Shown: positions 11,521 through 21,821 of the stretch, one piece after another
Layout: every line of letters starts with the position of its first letter
Numbering within the stretch: the first letter of the stretch is position 1
Source: Garcia nutans
Lineage: Eukaryota > Streptophyta > Magnoliopsida > Malpighiales > Euphorbiaceae
DNA length: 64,000 nt
NCBI GenBank assembly: GCA_947685225.1
Contig: CANTUV010000008.1
Coordinates: 39,801,501 to 39,865,500, forward strand
Direction of reading: 5' to 3'
The notes under the pieces: model-generated
The model's input: the letters and a program-made list of their open reading frames with translations, nothing else
Told to the model about the DNA's origin: nothing
The model's database searches: none
Translations under genes and position numbers: made by a program

Positions 11521-12399
11521 TGTAATATCCCAATGTGTGCCCTAGAAGTTTGGATATAATTGTTGTTTGTTTGAATTATGTGTATATGTTATGTTGATAA
11601 GAAAAGAAATGGAAAAGAGAATGTTTAGGTATTGTTTAAAAAGGAAAGTAATGTGTAGAGAGAAAGTGTATATGTTGGGTATATGGTAATATATATAACA
11701 TATATGTTGGTCAAAATGAGGAGTCAAGGGAAGAAGATATTTTATTTGTGATATGTGAAATTACTTTAATGGGCATATAAGTGAAAGAAGCTAAGTTAAA
11801 TGGATGAGGGCATTTAGGTAATTACTTGGTTAGAATTGCTTGGTGGAGATTTAAAGAAGAAAAGAAGTTTGACTTGTTTTCATTTTCTTTTCTTCTCATG
11901 TGTGTGGCCGGCTACCAAAGGAAAGAGAGAGCAAGAGAGGTGTTCTAAATTCTATAATCAAATTGAAGGAAGAATTAAAGGATTAAGTTGGAGATTTGTG
12001 GAATTTCCTCAATTTTGGTAAGTACTCTCTTGTTTTCCTTTGTTATTTTGAAGTTGTGTTTGAGGTGAGTTATGATTTGTTGATATTATAATTTGGTGTG
12101 TTTGAGATGTGTTTATAAGTGTTGAAATTGAGTGTAAGTTAAAAAGATTGAATTGGTGTTGGTTTTGGTTTGAAGATGGTAAGTTAAGTGGATGTTGATA
12201 TTGAAAGAATAAGAGTGATGTTGATTTTAGGGTTTTGAAATGGTAAGTGATTAAATGTATTGTTAATGTGAATATTGTGATGAATATGTAAAATAAGTGT
12301 TAATGACATTGATTATATCCATTTGAATGAGGTTATGTTGTGCATAATGTGTTTTAATTCAATAAAAAGAGACTTGGCTATGTTTAGGGTTTTCATTCA

Positions 12400-12645
12400 T
12401 GAGAGACACGGCCAAACTAAGGAAGAGACACCGCCAAACTAAAGAATTTTTGGGAGACACGGCCAAGTTTAAAGAAATTTGGCCGTGTTGGATCAATTTT
12501 GGAGAGACACAGCCGTGTCCCTTGACTATGTCTGCCACTGCCTATTTTGTGTTGAGAGACACGGCCAAGCTAAGGGAGTCTTGGCCGTGTTGGAGCTTTT
12601 GGTTGAGAGACACGGCCACAAGCTTGGCCGTGTCCCTTGAGTGTG
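12400..12645 (+). repeat. GACACGGCC/GGCCGTGTC inverted-repeat array
   Basis: Several GACACGGCCAA arms are each followed by TTGGCCGTGT arms, for example GACACGGCC, a short AAGCTT spacer and GGCCGTGTC near 12608-12635. The 131-codon open frame across it comes from the repeat and is not a gene. A shorter version is at 15030-15185. Confidence 0.75.
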
Positions 12646-13545
12646 TTAGCTACTGTGATTGTTCTTTGCTCTTCTTGCATTGTTTTGATTCTTCAAAGGT
12701 CTTCTTGCACCTAAACATAAAAATAAACACTCTAAACACATTTAATACAAAGAATGATCTAAAAAAATATATGTGGAAGATTCTAAATCTATGAATAATG
12801 TTATATTGTGTATAATGTGGGACACAATGTGAGTATTGATGATGTATATGAATGCTTTTATGATGAATTGCTTTGATAAGAATGGAAATATTATAATATG
12901 AATTGAGACATGATATGATATGAGGCCATTGTAATTGGCCATGATGATTCAAATGTGATATGAAGCCATTGTGATTGGCTATGATACTTCAATTGAGATA
13001 TGTGAGGCATGTTTGCCTAAATAATGATGAGAATTGAAAATGATATTGATGAGGAAATAATCAATGAATTGTGTGGCTAATGTGTTATTCTATTTTCAGA
13101 GTTTGTTGTTGGTGGCATGCCTAATAATAGTAACAATCTCTTGAAGTTAGGTTGGATTTGATCCTTGAAGCCTAATTGAGATGTTACAACCCTTGAAGCT
13201 AGGTTGGGTTGGTTCTTGAAGCCAAGTTGGCTTTGTTCCCCTTGAAGCTTGGTTGAACCTAAATCCTTGAAGCCTAGTTGGGATAATGATAAATGTGATA
13301 ATTTAACCAAAACACTAACTCTGAAAGTTGAATGGCATATTAGTGTTCTTGGGCCCATGCTTGTCTTTGTATTTAATGTGATTCTTGAATGGTCAAATTA
13401 ATGGAATTATGAAGATATAATATGAATGTTGTTATGACATTGATCAAAGTATGATGTGGAATTGTGATATTCTTTTAAATGATGTATGAGATTAATTGTG
13501 ATATTATATCATGTTAAATCATAATGTTAGTACACTTTGTACTAC

Positions 13546-13581
13546 TAAGCCGTTGGCTTAGCGCGATAGTGTTGATCGCGC
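13546..13581 (+). other. Conserved double hairpin in Tekay-type LTR
   Basis: TAAGCC (13546-13551), loop GTT, GGCTTA (13555-13560), followed directly by GCGCGAT (13561-13567), a 7-nt loop and ATCGCGC (13575-13581). Both stems are perfect. It lies about 410 bases before the LTR end, probably in R or U5. Confidence 0.75.
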
Positions 13582-13999
13582 AAGTAACAGAGTTGAACCC
13601 GAGAGTTCCTCGAGACCGAGTGAGAGTAGACATTGAAGAGTTTATTTTGGGACTTAAAGATCAGAGAAAAGCTGCCAAGCATGTATAACTTCTTTATATT
13701 TTGTAAAGTATTGTTTATAATGTGAATATATGTATATTTGTAAATATGGATTTAAATGTTTTCATATACGTAACTATTTTATAAATTCCACTGCGTATTA
13801 AGTAAATGTAATTATATCTATTTTGTTTTATATTACAAGTTAATTACTTATTTTCTATAATGTATAATGATAAAGTTTATGGTATCTTTTATGGATTCGA
13901 TGGTTAAAGAAAACCGTAGCATCCCTATGTTCAGTGCACGTATATTACATTGAGGTGTTTGTAGTGTGCTTGTACCGGATGTAGGGGTGTTACAGGGAA

Positions 14000-14116
14000 G
14001 GGCCATATGTCGTGAAACAAGTCATGAACGAAGGTGCAATAAAGTTATCAGACATGGATGGAAACGAGTTTAGTGAGCCAATAAACATTGACAGGTTTAA
14101 GAAGTTTTATGTATGA
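14000..14116 (+). pseudogene. pol: Element A integrase C-terminus
   Basis: The last 38 codons of the A integrase resume after the solo LTR and end at the TGA at 14114-14116. They read a PYVVKQV-like start, then KLSDMDGNEF and PINIDRFKKFYV; element B has the equivalent end at 58810-58992. The stretch is open and in frame with the upstream part if the solo LTR and one TSD copy are removed. Confidence 0.88.
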
Positions 14117-14138
14117 AAAATAAAAAAGAAAGAGCTCG

Positions 14139-14169
14139 CTAGGTTGAAAACCCAAAAAGGGAGGCCTAG
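14139..14169 (+). repeat. Hairpin cassette 1 of element A
   Basis: CTAGG, a GAAAACCC strand, a short loop, GGG, then CCTAG: an outer and an inner stem. First of a family found downstream of pol and inside the antisense intron. Confidence 0.65.
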
Positions 14170-14191
14170 GCAAAAGTTAGAGCAGTCCGCT

Positions 14192-16471
14192 TGTAATATC
14201 CCCATGTGTGCCCTAGAAGTTTTAATTCAATTGTTGTTTGATTTGAATTTAATGTACATATGTTTTAGCAAAGGAAATGATTGTGTTAATGGAATGTATA
14301 TGTTGTATATATGTTAATATATATAACATATAAGTTGGTCAATGGAGAGTCAAGGGGAGAAGATATTTTTAATTTGGGATGAGTGCAATTACTAAATAGG
14401 GCATGTGGATGAAGGATAGTTAGAACAAGTGAGAAGAGGGTATGTTGGTAATTGCCTTTTTAGAATTGCTTAGTAGAGATTTAAAGAGATGATAATTTGA
14501 CTTTTCTTTATCATCTTTTCTTCTTTTCTCTTATGGTGGCCGGCTCATCCAAAGACAAAAGGGAGTAAGAGAGCAAGAGAGGATCTTGAAGTTTTAAGCT
14601 CAAATTGAAGGAGGAATCAAAGGATTTGGTGGGAGATTTGTGAAATTTCTTCATCTAAAGTAAGTACTCTCTTGTTTTTCCTTTGGTATTTTGAAGATAT
14701 GTTGGAAGTGTGTTGTGATTTGATAATATTATGATTTTGTATGTTTGAGATGAGTTTCTAAATGTTGAAATTGATTGTGAATTAATTTAGTGTTGGTTTG
14801 GTTTTGGTTAAAGATGGTAGGTTAAAAGTGATGTTGTTTTTTTTGGGTTTTGAAGTGGAAGGTGATTAAATGTGTTGATGATGGGTTGTTAAGATGAATA
14901 TTGTGGTAAACATGTGAAATATGTGTTTAGAACATGGATTACATTCATTTGAATTATGATATATTGTGTATAATGTAATTGAGTGCAACCAAAGAAGACT
15001 TGGTTATGTTTAGGGTTTCATTCCATGAGTGACACGGCCAAAAGCAAGGAGAGACACGGCCAAGTCAAGGAAATTTGGGCCGTGTTGGATTGATTTTGGA
15101 GAGACACGGCCGTGTCCCATGCCTGTGTTTGTTACTGCCAATTGGTTTTGAGAGACACGGCCACAAGCTTGGCCGTGTCCCTTGAGTGTGTTGGTTACTG
15201 TGTTTGGTTTTTGTTCTTCTTACATGATTGAGTTTGAACTTCCATTTGATAATGCATATGATATTATATGAACAAGGTGATGTAATATGCATTGTGAAAC
15301 TTGTGAATGGCAATGTGTTATATGAATAATGTATCTTGAAATGTTATACCAATGATGCTATGTGAATAATATGAATTGAGATATAATATGATGATGCTAG
15401 ATGAATGATATGAATTGAGATACAACATGATATGAAGCCATTGTGATTGGCTATGATAACTAAAATGTGATGAGAAGCCATTGTGTTTGGCTATGATGAT
15501 TCAATTGAAAGAACATAAGGCATGTTTGCCTAATTGATGATGAGAATTGAGAATGAAATAATAAATGAATTGTGTGTCTAATGTGTTATTCATTTTCAGA
15601 GTTTTGTTGTTGGTGGCATGCCCATTTGTAACATTCTCTTGAAGTTAGGTTGGATTTGATCCTTGAAGCCTAATTGAGATGTTACAACCCTTGAAGCTAG
15701 GTTGGATTGGTTCTTGAAGCCATGTTGGGTTGATACTTAGCATGCTTTGTTCCCCTTGAAGCTTGGTTGAACCTAAATCCTTGAAGCCTAGTTGGGTTTA
15801 TGATAATAATAAATGTGATAACAAAACCAAAGCATTAACTCTGAAAGTTGAATGGCATATTAGTGTGTTTTGGGCCCATGCTTGTCTTTGTTTAATGTGA
15901 TTCATGAATGGTAAAATGATTAACTAATGAGATATATGGAAGGATATTGAAATGTGATATCTTTATATATGTGGTTATTGAAATATAAAGGTATGTGATT
16001 ATCCTTTCATCTATGATATTGACTTGAGAAATCAAATGTGTGACATTGCATTGCCTTATAGTATAGTGTTGGTATATTTTGTACTACTAAGCCGTTGGCT
16101 TAGCGCGATATTGTTTGATCTCACAGGTAACAGAGTTGAACCAGAGAGCTCCTCAAGACCGAGTGAGAGTGGACATTGAAGAGTTGTTTTGGGACTTAAA
16201 GATCAGAGAAGAGCTGCCAATCATGTATATATATATCCTATGTTTTGTAAACCTTGATTTATAACGTATTTGTAATAACTTCCGCTGTGAATTATTAAAC
16301 ATTTTGTATATAGTGTCTTTTGGATTTCTTTATTTGTTTGAAATTGGCTTCACTTATTTACAAATATATTTGTTGTGTCTTTTTAAACCGTGACATTTTC
16401 TATATTCAGTAAAAGTATATTACGATCGTTTAAGCATGCTTGGTACGTATACAGGGTATAGAGGTGTTACA
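14192..16471 (+). mobile_element. Solo LTR (Tekay-type family) downstream of A pol
   Basis: TGTAATATCCCC...GAGGTGTTACA, 2280 bp, with a perfect TSD CCGCT (14187-14191 and 16472-16476). Close relative of the solo LTR at 11521. GTAAGT donor at 14660, GACACGGCC array at 15030-15185, and the double hairpin at 16088-16124 with a decayed second stem. It interrupts a CTAG hairpin cassette of element A. Confidence 0.95.
16088..16124 (+). other. Double hairpin in Tekay-type LTR (second stem decayed)
   Basis: TAAGCC/GGCTTA is intact (16088-16093, 16097-16102). GCGCGAT (16103-16109) faces ATCTCAC, so the second stem has mismatches, as expected for a neutral solo LTR. Confidence 0.65.
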
Positions 16472-16810
16472 CCGCTAGTCTCAAAAATCCAAAAGGGCGG
16501 CCTAGGCAACAATTAGGGCTAAAATGAGATAAAATCGTCAATTAGAAAACCCGAAAGGGCTAGTTGGCAATAGGAGTAATCTTGTGTATGCTGGCTTTAT
16601 GTTTGGTTGTTCCCCAATTTAATAAAACAGAATTAATGTTAAAATTTTTCTATGTGCACTGTTATAAGTATTCGACCAGATATGGATGAAATAAATAAAA
16701 ACAATAGCAAAAGGTGATGACAAATTATAAATGGAAAAGAAGCATCTTTTATTACTTTAATTATTTTTTTCATCCTAACAATACACTTTCTAAATTGACA
16801 AATGTAAAAT
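16472..16810 (+). repeat. Element A post-pol region with hairpin cassettes
   Basis: Non-coding. Two cassettes are readable: one starting at 16472 with CTAG...GGGCGGCCTAGG, and one at 16539-16566, where CAATTAG pairs with CTAGTTG around CCC/GGG. The rest, up to the antisense gene end, is AT-rich with no gene. Confidence 0.6.
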
Positions 16811-18010
16811 CTATGGCAGTCGATAAGTGTAACGTGTAGGCCAGCTTTGCCTCAACCGATCCAAGTAGGCTTCAGTCAAGCAAGGCATGTCTAAGTCAGG
16901 AGCAAAGTCAGAATCACGAGGCTCAGCTCCATACTGACGGCCAAGTCGGCGAGGATCATAACATGTACCTTGATGAAGAGTGGCAAAGGGAACATACATC
17001 AAGTATGTCCGCATGGTGATATGAGAAATCCTCCACCAAGGTACCAACCAACGGATATTGACTTTGGAGCGTGAGTGGATCTAGTCAACCCAGTCAGCAT
17101 ATGAAGAGGCATGATAGAGTAGCTTCCTAACAGAATGATGATGTGGCAGGTATCTGGCAAAATCCATGGATTGAGTATCAAGCAAGAAAAGATGCTCCTA
17201 AAGCTAAATCTGTGAAGAAAGAATTAAATTAAAAAAAGAAAAGAAAAGAGAAAGTCTGCTAAGTTGAAAACCCGCAAGGGCAGCTTAGGCAAAAATTAGG
17301 ACAGCTCGCTAGTTTCGAAAACCCGCATGGGCAGACTAGGCAAAAGTTAGAGCAATAAAAAAAACCTAAATTAAAAACCCAAAAGGGCAGTTTAGGTAAT
17401 TACCTGAAGAAGCAACGGACTCCCAGTCAGTCTATTTGATAATCCTGATTTAAATCGGTCTAATCCAACTAAGGTCTCGGCTAAGAACACAGGTACCGGC
17501 GACAAGCCTCCTTCTATTTGGTCCATAATATCCAATACCCGTGGATCAATATCGTCGTCGGAAGAAACAAGCAAGAATTGGCCGAGCAAGCAAAGATAAA
17601 GCATGCATCCCCATGCCTTTGTAGGGGCCAAATGATAGAGACAAAAGTCAATCAAAGGAGCAAGTAGAATTTTTTCACCTCGCATCAACCGAAGAATTTC
17701 GGGTTTTGGAATTTGAAATAACATCTGCATCTTCTGTTGAGTCTTGGAAATCAATGTGGGTAATGCCATTTGTTGATTATTTGGATATCTAAGGATGGCC
17801 TCAAATTATTCAATCAAGGGACATATTAATTTTAAATACCCTGGAATCCATATTCCAAAAGGAAGCCATGGCATGTAAAAAGGAGTGGTCCAATTTGACA
17901 TTTTGAAAACATTTTAAAACATCAAGTTTTGACCATGAAACTTTCTTCCAATGAATGGCATCCATATTCTTAAATAAAATTTTTATTCTCTTTAAATGAT
18001 GCTCGGTCAT
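16811..18010 (-). pseudogene. Antisense gene 2 of element A: DUF7745-like protein, two exons
   Basis: On the minus strand, opposite to gag-pol. It starts at the ATG at 18010 (MTEHHLKRIKILFKN). Exon 1 runs to about 17404 and ends CTTCAG|GTAATT; exon 2 starts near 17209 after a CACAG acceptor and ends at 16811. The protein has a LHAM.SFW block, a PxIEEFEAILG-like region (damaged here) and DPRVLDIMDQIEGGLSPVP followed by AETLVGLD, which fits the plant DUF7745 family from memory. Copy A lacks about 10 bases near 17825 that copy B has, which breaks the frame before the EEFEAIL block. Exon 2 reads WWRISHITMRTYLMYVP, where copy B has a stop. Function unknown; the family often occurs inside plant retroelements. 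Inactive as it stands. Confidence 0.68.
17210..17403 (-). repeat. Intron of antisense gene 2 with three hairpin cassettes
   Basis: Plus-strand reading: CTAAG...CCC/GGG...CTTAG (17259-17288), CTAGT...CCC/GGG...ACTAG (17309-17339), and ACCTAAA...CCC/GGG...TTTAGGT (17364-17397). The outer arms differ between cassettes but each matches its partner; the inner ACCC/GGG is constant. GT/AG borders are on the minus strand. Confidence 0.65.
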
Positions 18011-18110
18011 GGTGAATGAATAAAGGAAAAAATTAAAATTGTTAAAGAGAGTCTTCACGTTGAAAGAGAAAGAATTTTGTTTTATGTATTAAAATATGGT
18101 ATGAAGGGTG

Positions 18111-18119
18111 ATTTATATA
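18111..18119 (-). promoter_or_regulatory. TATA box of antisense gene 2 (element A)
   Basis: TATATAAAT on the minus strand, followed by CACCC, about 100 bases before the ATG at 18010. Element B keeps the same box at the same distance (60879-60887). Confidence 0.6.
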
Positions 18120-18390
18120 GAAGAAACAAACCTTTTCCAAAAGTGAAAAGGAAAAGGTGATGGAAAGGATAAGACCATATGACATAAGGAATTGGTGGCA
18201 ATTTCCTTTACCATGTTGGATTTGGTTTAGCAAAAGATGTGGATGTAAATTATGATGTACTGTGTAAAAAAAAAAAAGTGGTGCAGTAACGAAAAAAAAA
18301 AGAAAAAAAAAGAAGTTACAGTAAAGAGGCAAATTGTATATTTTTCATTATTGTACAATATTTTACAATTGCTACAATATTTACATATCA
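18120..18390. other. Spacer between the two antisense genes
   Basis: AT-rich with a poly-A/T stretch near 18265-18315. It would hold the 3' end of the PMD gene transcript and the upstream promoter of antisense gene 2. No open frame of interest. Confidence 0.5.
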
Positions 18391-20694
18391 CTAAGAGGGT
18401 GGTGGTAGGTCATCAAATAAAGCCTTGAAAAAGTCATCGCCTGTTGGAGGAGGGGGCAAATCACTCGTCCCGAGTCTGCCCAAAGAGGGAGCACCAAAAC
18501 CCGGCAAATTACTCATCCCGGGATCACCCGAAGTGGGAGCACCAAAATCCCTATTACCTTGAGATTTTGATCCATCATGGTCCTCATTAGAAGCAGACGA
18601 AAGGATCTCATGGTCATCAGTCTGGAGGCTTCTTGATGAAGAAGCACCGGGATCCCTCATTCCCTAAAATCAGAAGTCTCAGAAATGTTGTTCGGATTGA
18701 TGATATAAGCTCTCAAAATGAGAAGCCTGCTGACGACTTGCAGCTAACTCTTCTTGAAGTTTCTTATTTTGTTCTTCGAGCATCCACTGTGAGCCAAGAA
18801 GGAAAAAGGTAAGAGCATACATAATCATGCATACATATAGCATAAATTACCATGAGATAAGGAATGTACCAGGTAGTTCATATCAATGCCCTGCGGATGA
18901 GATGGCATATCTGGTGGGCTAGAATGAGCAAACAAAGGAGTGGTAAAATAAGGTCTAGCCTCATGATAAAATGAGCCAACAGCCTACAACAATCATTAAA
19001 GAGTCAAAAAAGAAAGAAGCAGTTGCAAGGGAAAAGTGGTAAAAGTTTTACCTGAGAAGTACTAGCCCTGAGATGTGGAACAGACTCTCATGCAGCGCCG
19101 TGATGTTCTTCTTCATCTCTACCCTCATTTTCATCAGAAATCTCCCGCACACCAACAGGAGATACATCAAAGTTCAAGAGTCTTCTTTGAATGAAATAGG
19201 TGTAGAATGGACCCGGTAAATGGAGAAATGACTCGGCACTATAACCATACCGGGTTGACCACCATGCATCCTCCGGCATTGACATAATATTTAAAGTATA
19301 TTCCAGTATTTGCATTAGAAACCTCCGCTGCTCTGGAACGAGAAACCATTCATAAACTCTCTCCCCGAGAATCCAGCCACTAAACACTGGGCCAACAATA
19401 ATTCGGCGAGAATGTTGGAAAGACAGTGCAGCCCTCATCAAAGGAGACTAGTTTGCTCGCTCTTCTAGGCTCCACCAGGCCAAATTCACCTGCAAAATAA
19501 CATAAGGTAAGTAGAGCTTTCACATAAAATTTAAAGCATACTAATGTTATTTTACCTGGTCCCAGGTTAAGTGGCTCAACACATAGCGCATGATGAGAGC
19601 CGGGGACGTCCACACGATCAGACAACTAGAAATTTAATCTTGGATACCCGACTCTCTCTCAGGAAATACCGGGTACCCTCACGAGGTTATGTTCATATGC
19701 CTATACCTACAACAATAATAGTAAAGATCAAATTCATGCAAGAAAAAGTGGAAATAACATTGGTGAAGGAAAAGAATACCTCTACAACCTCCATCAAGCC
19801 GACAAAAGACTTCTTATTTCGGCAAAGCTTATCAAGACCATGGTAAAGACATGCAAGACTAGCTTCACCCCAACTAGAAGATGGTACCATTCTGAGATAA
19901 GAAAGGGCACTCAACACTAACAAGTGAATGGACGATTCAGTGCTGCCTAAGATGGTCGAACCGAGCAGATATAACAAAAATCTTCGAGCATACTGTTCGG
20001 CCATGTCTTTGCCAACCCATCCTTCGTAGTTCATCCAATAACTACGAATTGGCTCGATTTTTATCTTAAAAGGCCCTTTATATGACGATTCCATGCCAAT
20101 TAATTGCTGAATTTCTTCAAATGTTAAAATATCGTTGGTAAGAGGAACCAGAGCACCATCATATCGAAGGCCAGTTATGGCAGTAAAATCGACTGGACCA
20201 ATTGTCATCTCTCCAATGGGCAAGTGAAAAGTGTGGGTTGTATCCAACCATCACTCTGCAAGCACCTGGACTACGCTCCGGTCTATCTGATATTCCTCGG
20301 ATGGCAGTTGTAAGATGAACTGCTCAAAGCCGCAATCTCGGATAATCCGCCTTACCTGAGAAGGCACTACATTATACCATTGTCGGGCTTTGTAAATACA
20401 TCCTATTGCCCGAACAACGCAACGATCATGCTAACACAGACCTAGGTAAGTTAATACCAGGTAAGCACATATTATTCTATCTACTTAAATTAATTTATTT
20501 TTCAAAAAAAAAGAAGCGCAAAACAGAAAGATAAAAAAATCAAGAAAAAAGGAAAAACTAATTACCTCGCTCTTTTGATTAGAACTGCGTTGAAGCGGCA
20601 TCTCGGCTAGTATATCTAAATTTTCATCTTTATGGTGCCGAATAAACTCCAATAACTCGGCATTAGAATGAGTCCCTAACCTCGAAGCATGCAT
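18391..20694 (-). pseudogene. Antisense gene 1 of element A: plant mobile domain (PMD) protein, about seven exons
   Basis: Starts MHASRLGTHSNAELLEFIRH at 20694. Inferred exons: 20694-20566, 20430-19780, 19700-19556, 19489-19052, 18983-18870, 18786-about 18664, and a last one ending at 18391. All have GT/AG borders, and exons 1, 2, 4 and 5 are whole codon counts (43, 217, 146, 38), so the introns are phase 0. Exon 2 holds the PMD signature HTFHLPIGEMTIGPVDF and GLRYDGALVPL. Exon 4 has FSGWILGERVYEWFL and an acidic tail, exon 6 a likely coiled coil (MLEEQNKKLQEELAASRQQA), and the last exon is Pro/Ser-rich. Stops at 20248-20250 (TGA), in exon 3 and early in exon 4, plus a roughly 10-bp loss in exon 3, show it is dead. 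PMD proteins include Arabidopsis MAIN/MAIL1 and many transposon-borne copies. Confidence 0.82.
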
Positions 20695-20780
20695 TGTTTT
20701 TTAAAATATGTGCTAAAAATGAAAAGAAATTTGAGAGAATTACAATTGTGCTGTGAAATGAAATGAAGGAATGGTGACTT

Positions 20781-20786
20781 TTTATA
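20781..20786 (-). promoter_or_regulatory. TATA box of antisense gene 1 (element A)
   Basis: CTTTATAAAAAG on the minus strand, about 88 bases before the ATG at 20694. Element C has TTCTTTATAAAG in the equivalent place (49001-49006). Confidence 0.6.
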
Positions 20787-20821
20787 AAGAAATGGCAAGA
20801 AAAAAATAAAATTTAAAACTG

Positions 20822-20995
20822 TTCATGAATAGTAACTTTTACTATTCATGAATAGTAAACTTTACTATTGATAAATAGTAAATTTTACTATTTATAAATA
20901 GTATTACTATTGATTAACAGTAACTTTTACTATTTATAAATAGTATTACTATTGATGAATAGTAAAAATACTATTTCTAATAGTAAATAGTGCAT
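20822..20995. repeat. Palindromic TTACTATT/AATAGTAA array upstream of antisense gene 1
   Basis: Alternating TTACTATT and AATAGTAA arms with centres such as CATG, TATA, GATA and GATG, making about seven overlapping palindromes. They lie 40-210 bases upstream of the antisense TATA box. No open frame. Confidence 0.75.
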
Positions 20996-21152
20996 GAACA
21001 GTTATTACACAGTAAATAAACAGTAAATTCATTTATTCATTTTAATCATTCAAATAATTGCAGGTATATAAATATTTTTACACCCAGGAGGCAATAAGAA
21101 GACATAAACATAAATATTAGCCAAATTTTTTGAAATAAAAAATTATTAGCTC

Positions 21153-21751
21153 GGGTCCAGAACCCAAATTTTCATTAGGTCCAGAACCTAGAATTATCCT
21201 TGAGTCCAGAACTCGAACCGGGTCCAGAACCCAAATTACCATTAGGTCCATAACCTAGAATTATTCCTAAGTTCAGAACTTAGCTCGGGTCCAGAACCCA
21301 AATTATCATTAGGTCCAGAACCTAGAATCTCTTCTAAGTCCAGAACTTAGCTCGGGTCTAGAACCCAAATTACCATTAGGTCCAGAACCTAGAATTATTC
21401 CTAAGTCCAGAACTTAGCTCGGGTCTAGAACCCAATTTTTTCTTAAGTCCAAAATCTAGAATCTCTTCTAAGTCCAGAACTTAGCTCGGGTCCAGAACCC
21501 AATTTTACCATTAGGTCCAGAACCTAGAATTATTTCCGAGTCCAGAACCCAAATTTTCCTTAGGTCCAGATCCTAGAATTATCCTTGAGTCCAGAACTCG
21601 AACCGGGTCAAGAACCCAAATTTTTCTTAGGTCCAGAACCTAGAATTATCCTTGAGTTTAGAACTCGAGCCGGGTCCAGAACCCAAATTTTTCTTAGATC
21701 CAGAACCTAGAATTATCCTTGAGTCCAGAACTCGAACCAGGTCTAGAACCC
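21153..21751 (+). repeat. Tandem array of 27 CCAGA-loop mini-hairpins
   Basis: Each unit is a 4-bp stem around CCAGA: GGGT-CCAGA-ACCC, AGGT-CCAGA-ACCT, GAGT-CCAGA-ACTC or AAGT-CCAGA-ACTT, spaced about 21-25 bases apart. They run in the order GGGT, AGGT, GAGT or AAGT, giving about nine copies of a roughly 65-bp higher-order unit. I counted 27 units, most with perfect arms. The array ends 70 bases before the PPT. A degenerate copy is at 49298-49506 in element C. Confidence 0.85.
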
Positions 21752-21821
21752 AAAAACTCCACCATCTCAAAAATCAAGTCTTATTGCTTTTCACTCTCTT
21801 TCACTAAAGTTTTAGATCATT

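Larger units (their letters stand above)
11521..13994 (+). mobile_element. Solo LTR (Tekay-type family) in A integrase
   Basis: TGTAATATCCC...GGGGTGTTACA, 2474 bp, with a perfect TSD GGGAA (11516-11520 and 13995-13999). The A integrase frame resumes after the duplication. It is closely related to the solo LTR at 14192. It holds the GTAAGT donor at 12018, a GACACGGCC inverted-repeat array (12400-12640), a CTTGAAG tandem block (about 13136-13290) and the double hairpin (13546-13581). Confidence 0.95.

Noticed and set aside
12399..12794. 131-codon open frame in a solo LTR
   Set aside because: It is the translation of the GACACGGCC inverted-repeat array and neighbouring LTR sequence, with no conserved frame in the related LTR at 14192.
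13546..13581. Double hairpin as a tRNA or tRNA-like gene
   Set aside because: Two stems only, with no T-arm consensus or acceptor stem.
21153..21751. CCAGA array as a CRISPR array
   Set aside because: Units are short self-complementary hairpins with near-constant short spacers in a plant retroelement; spacers are not unique and no cas gene is present.
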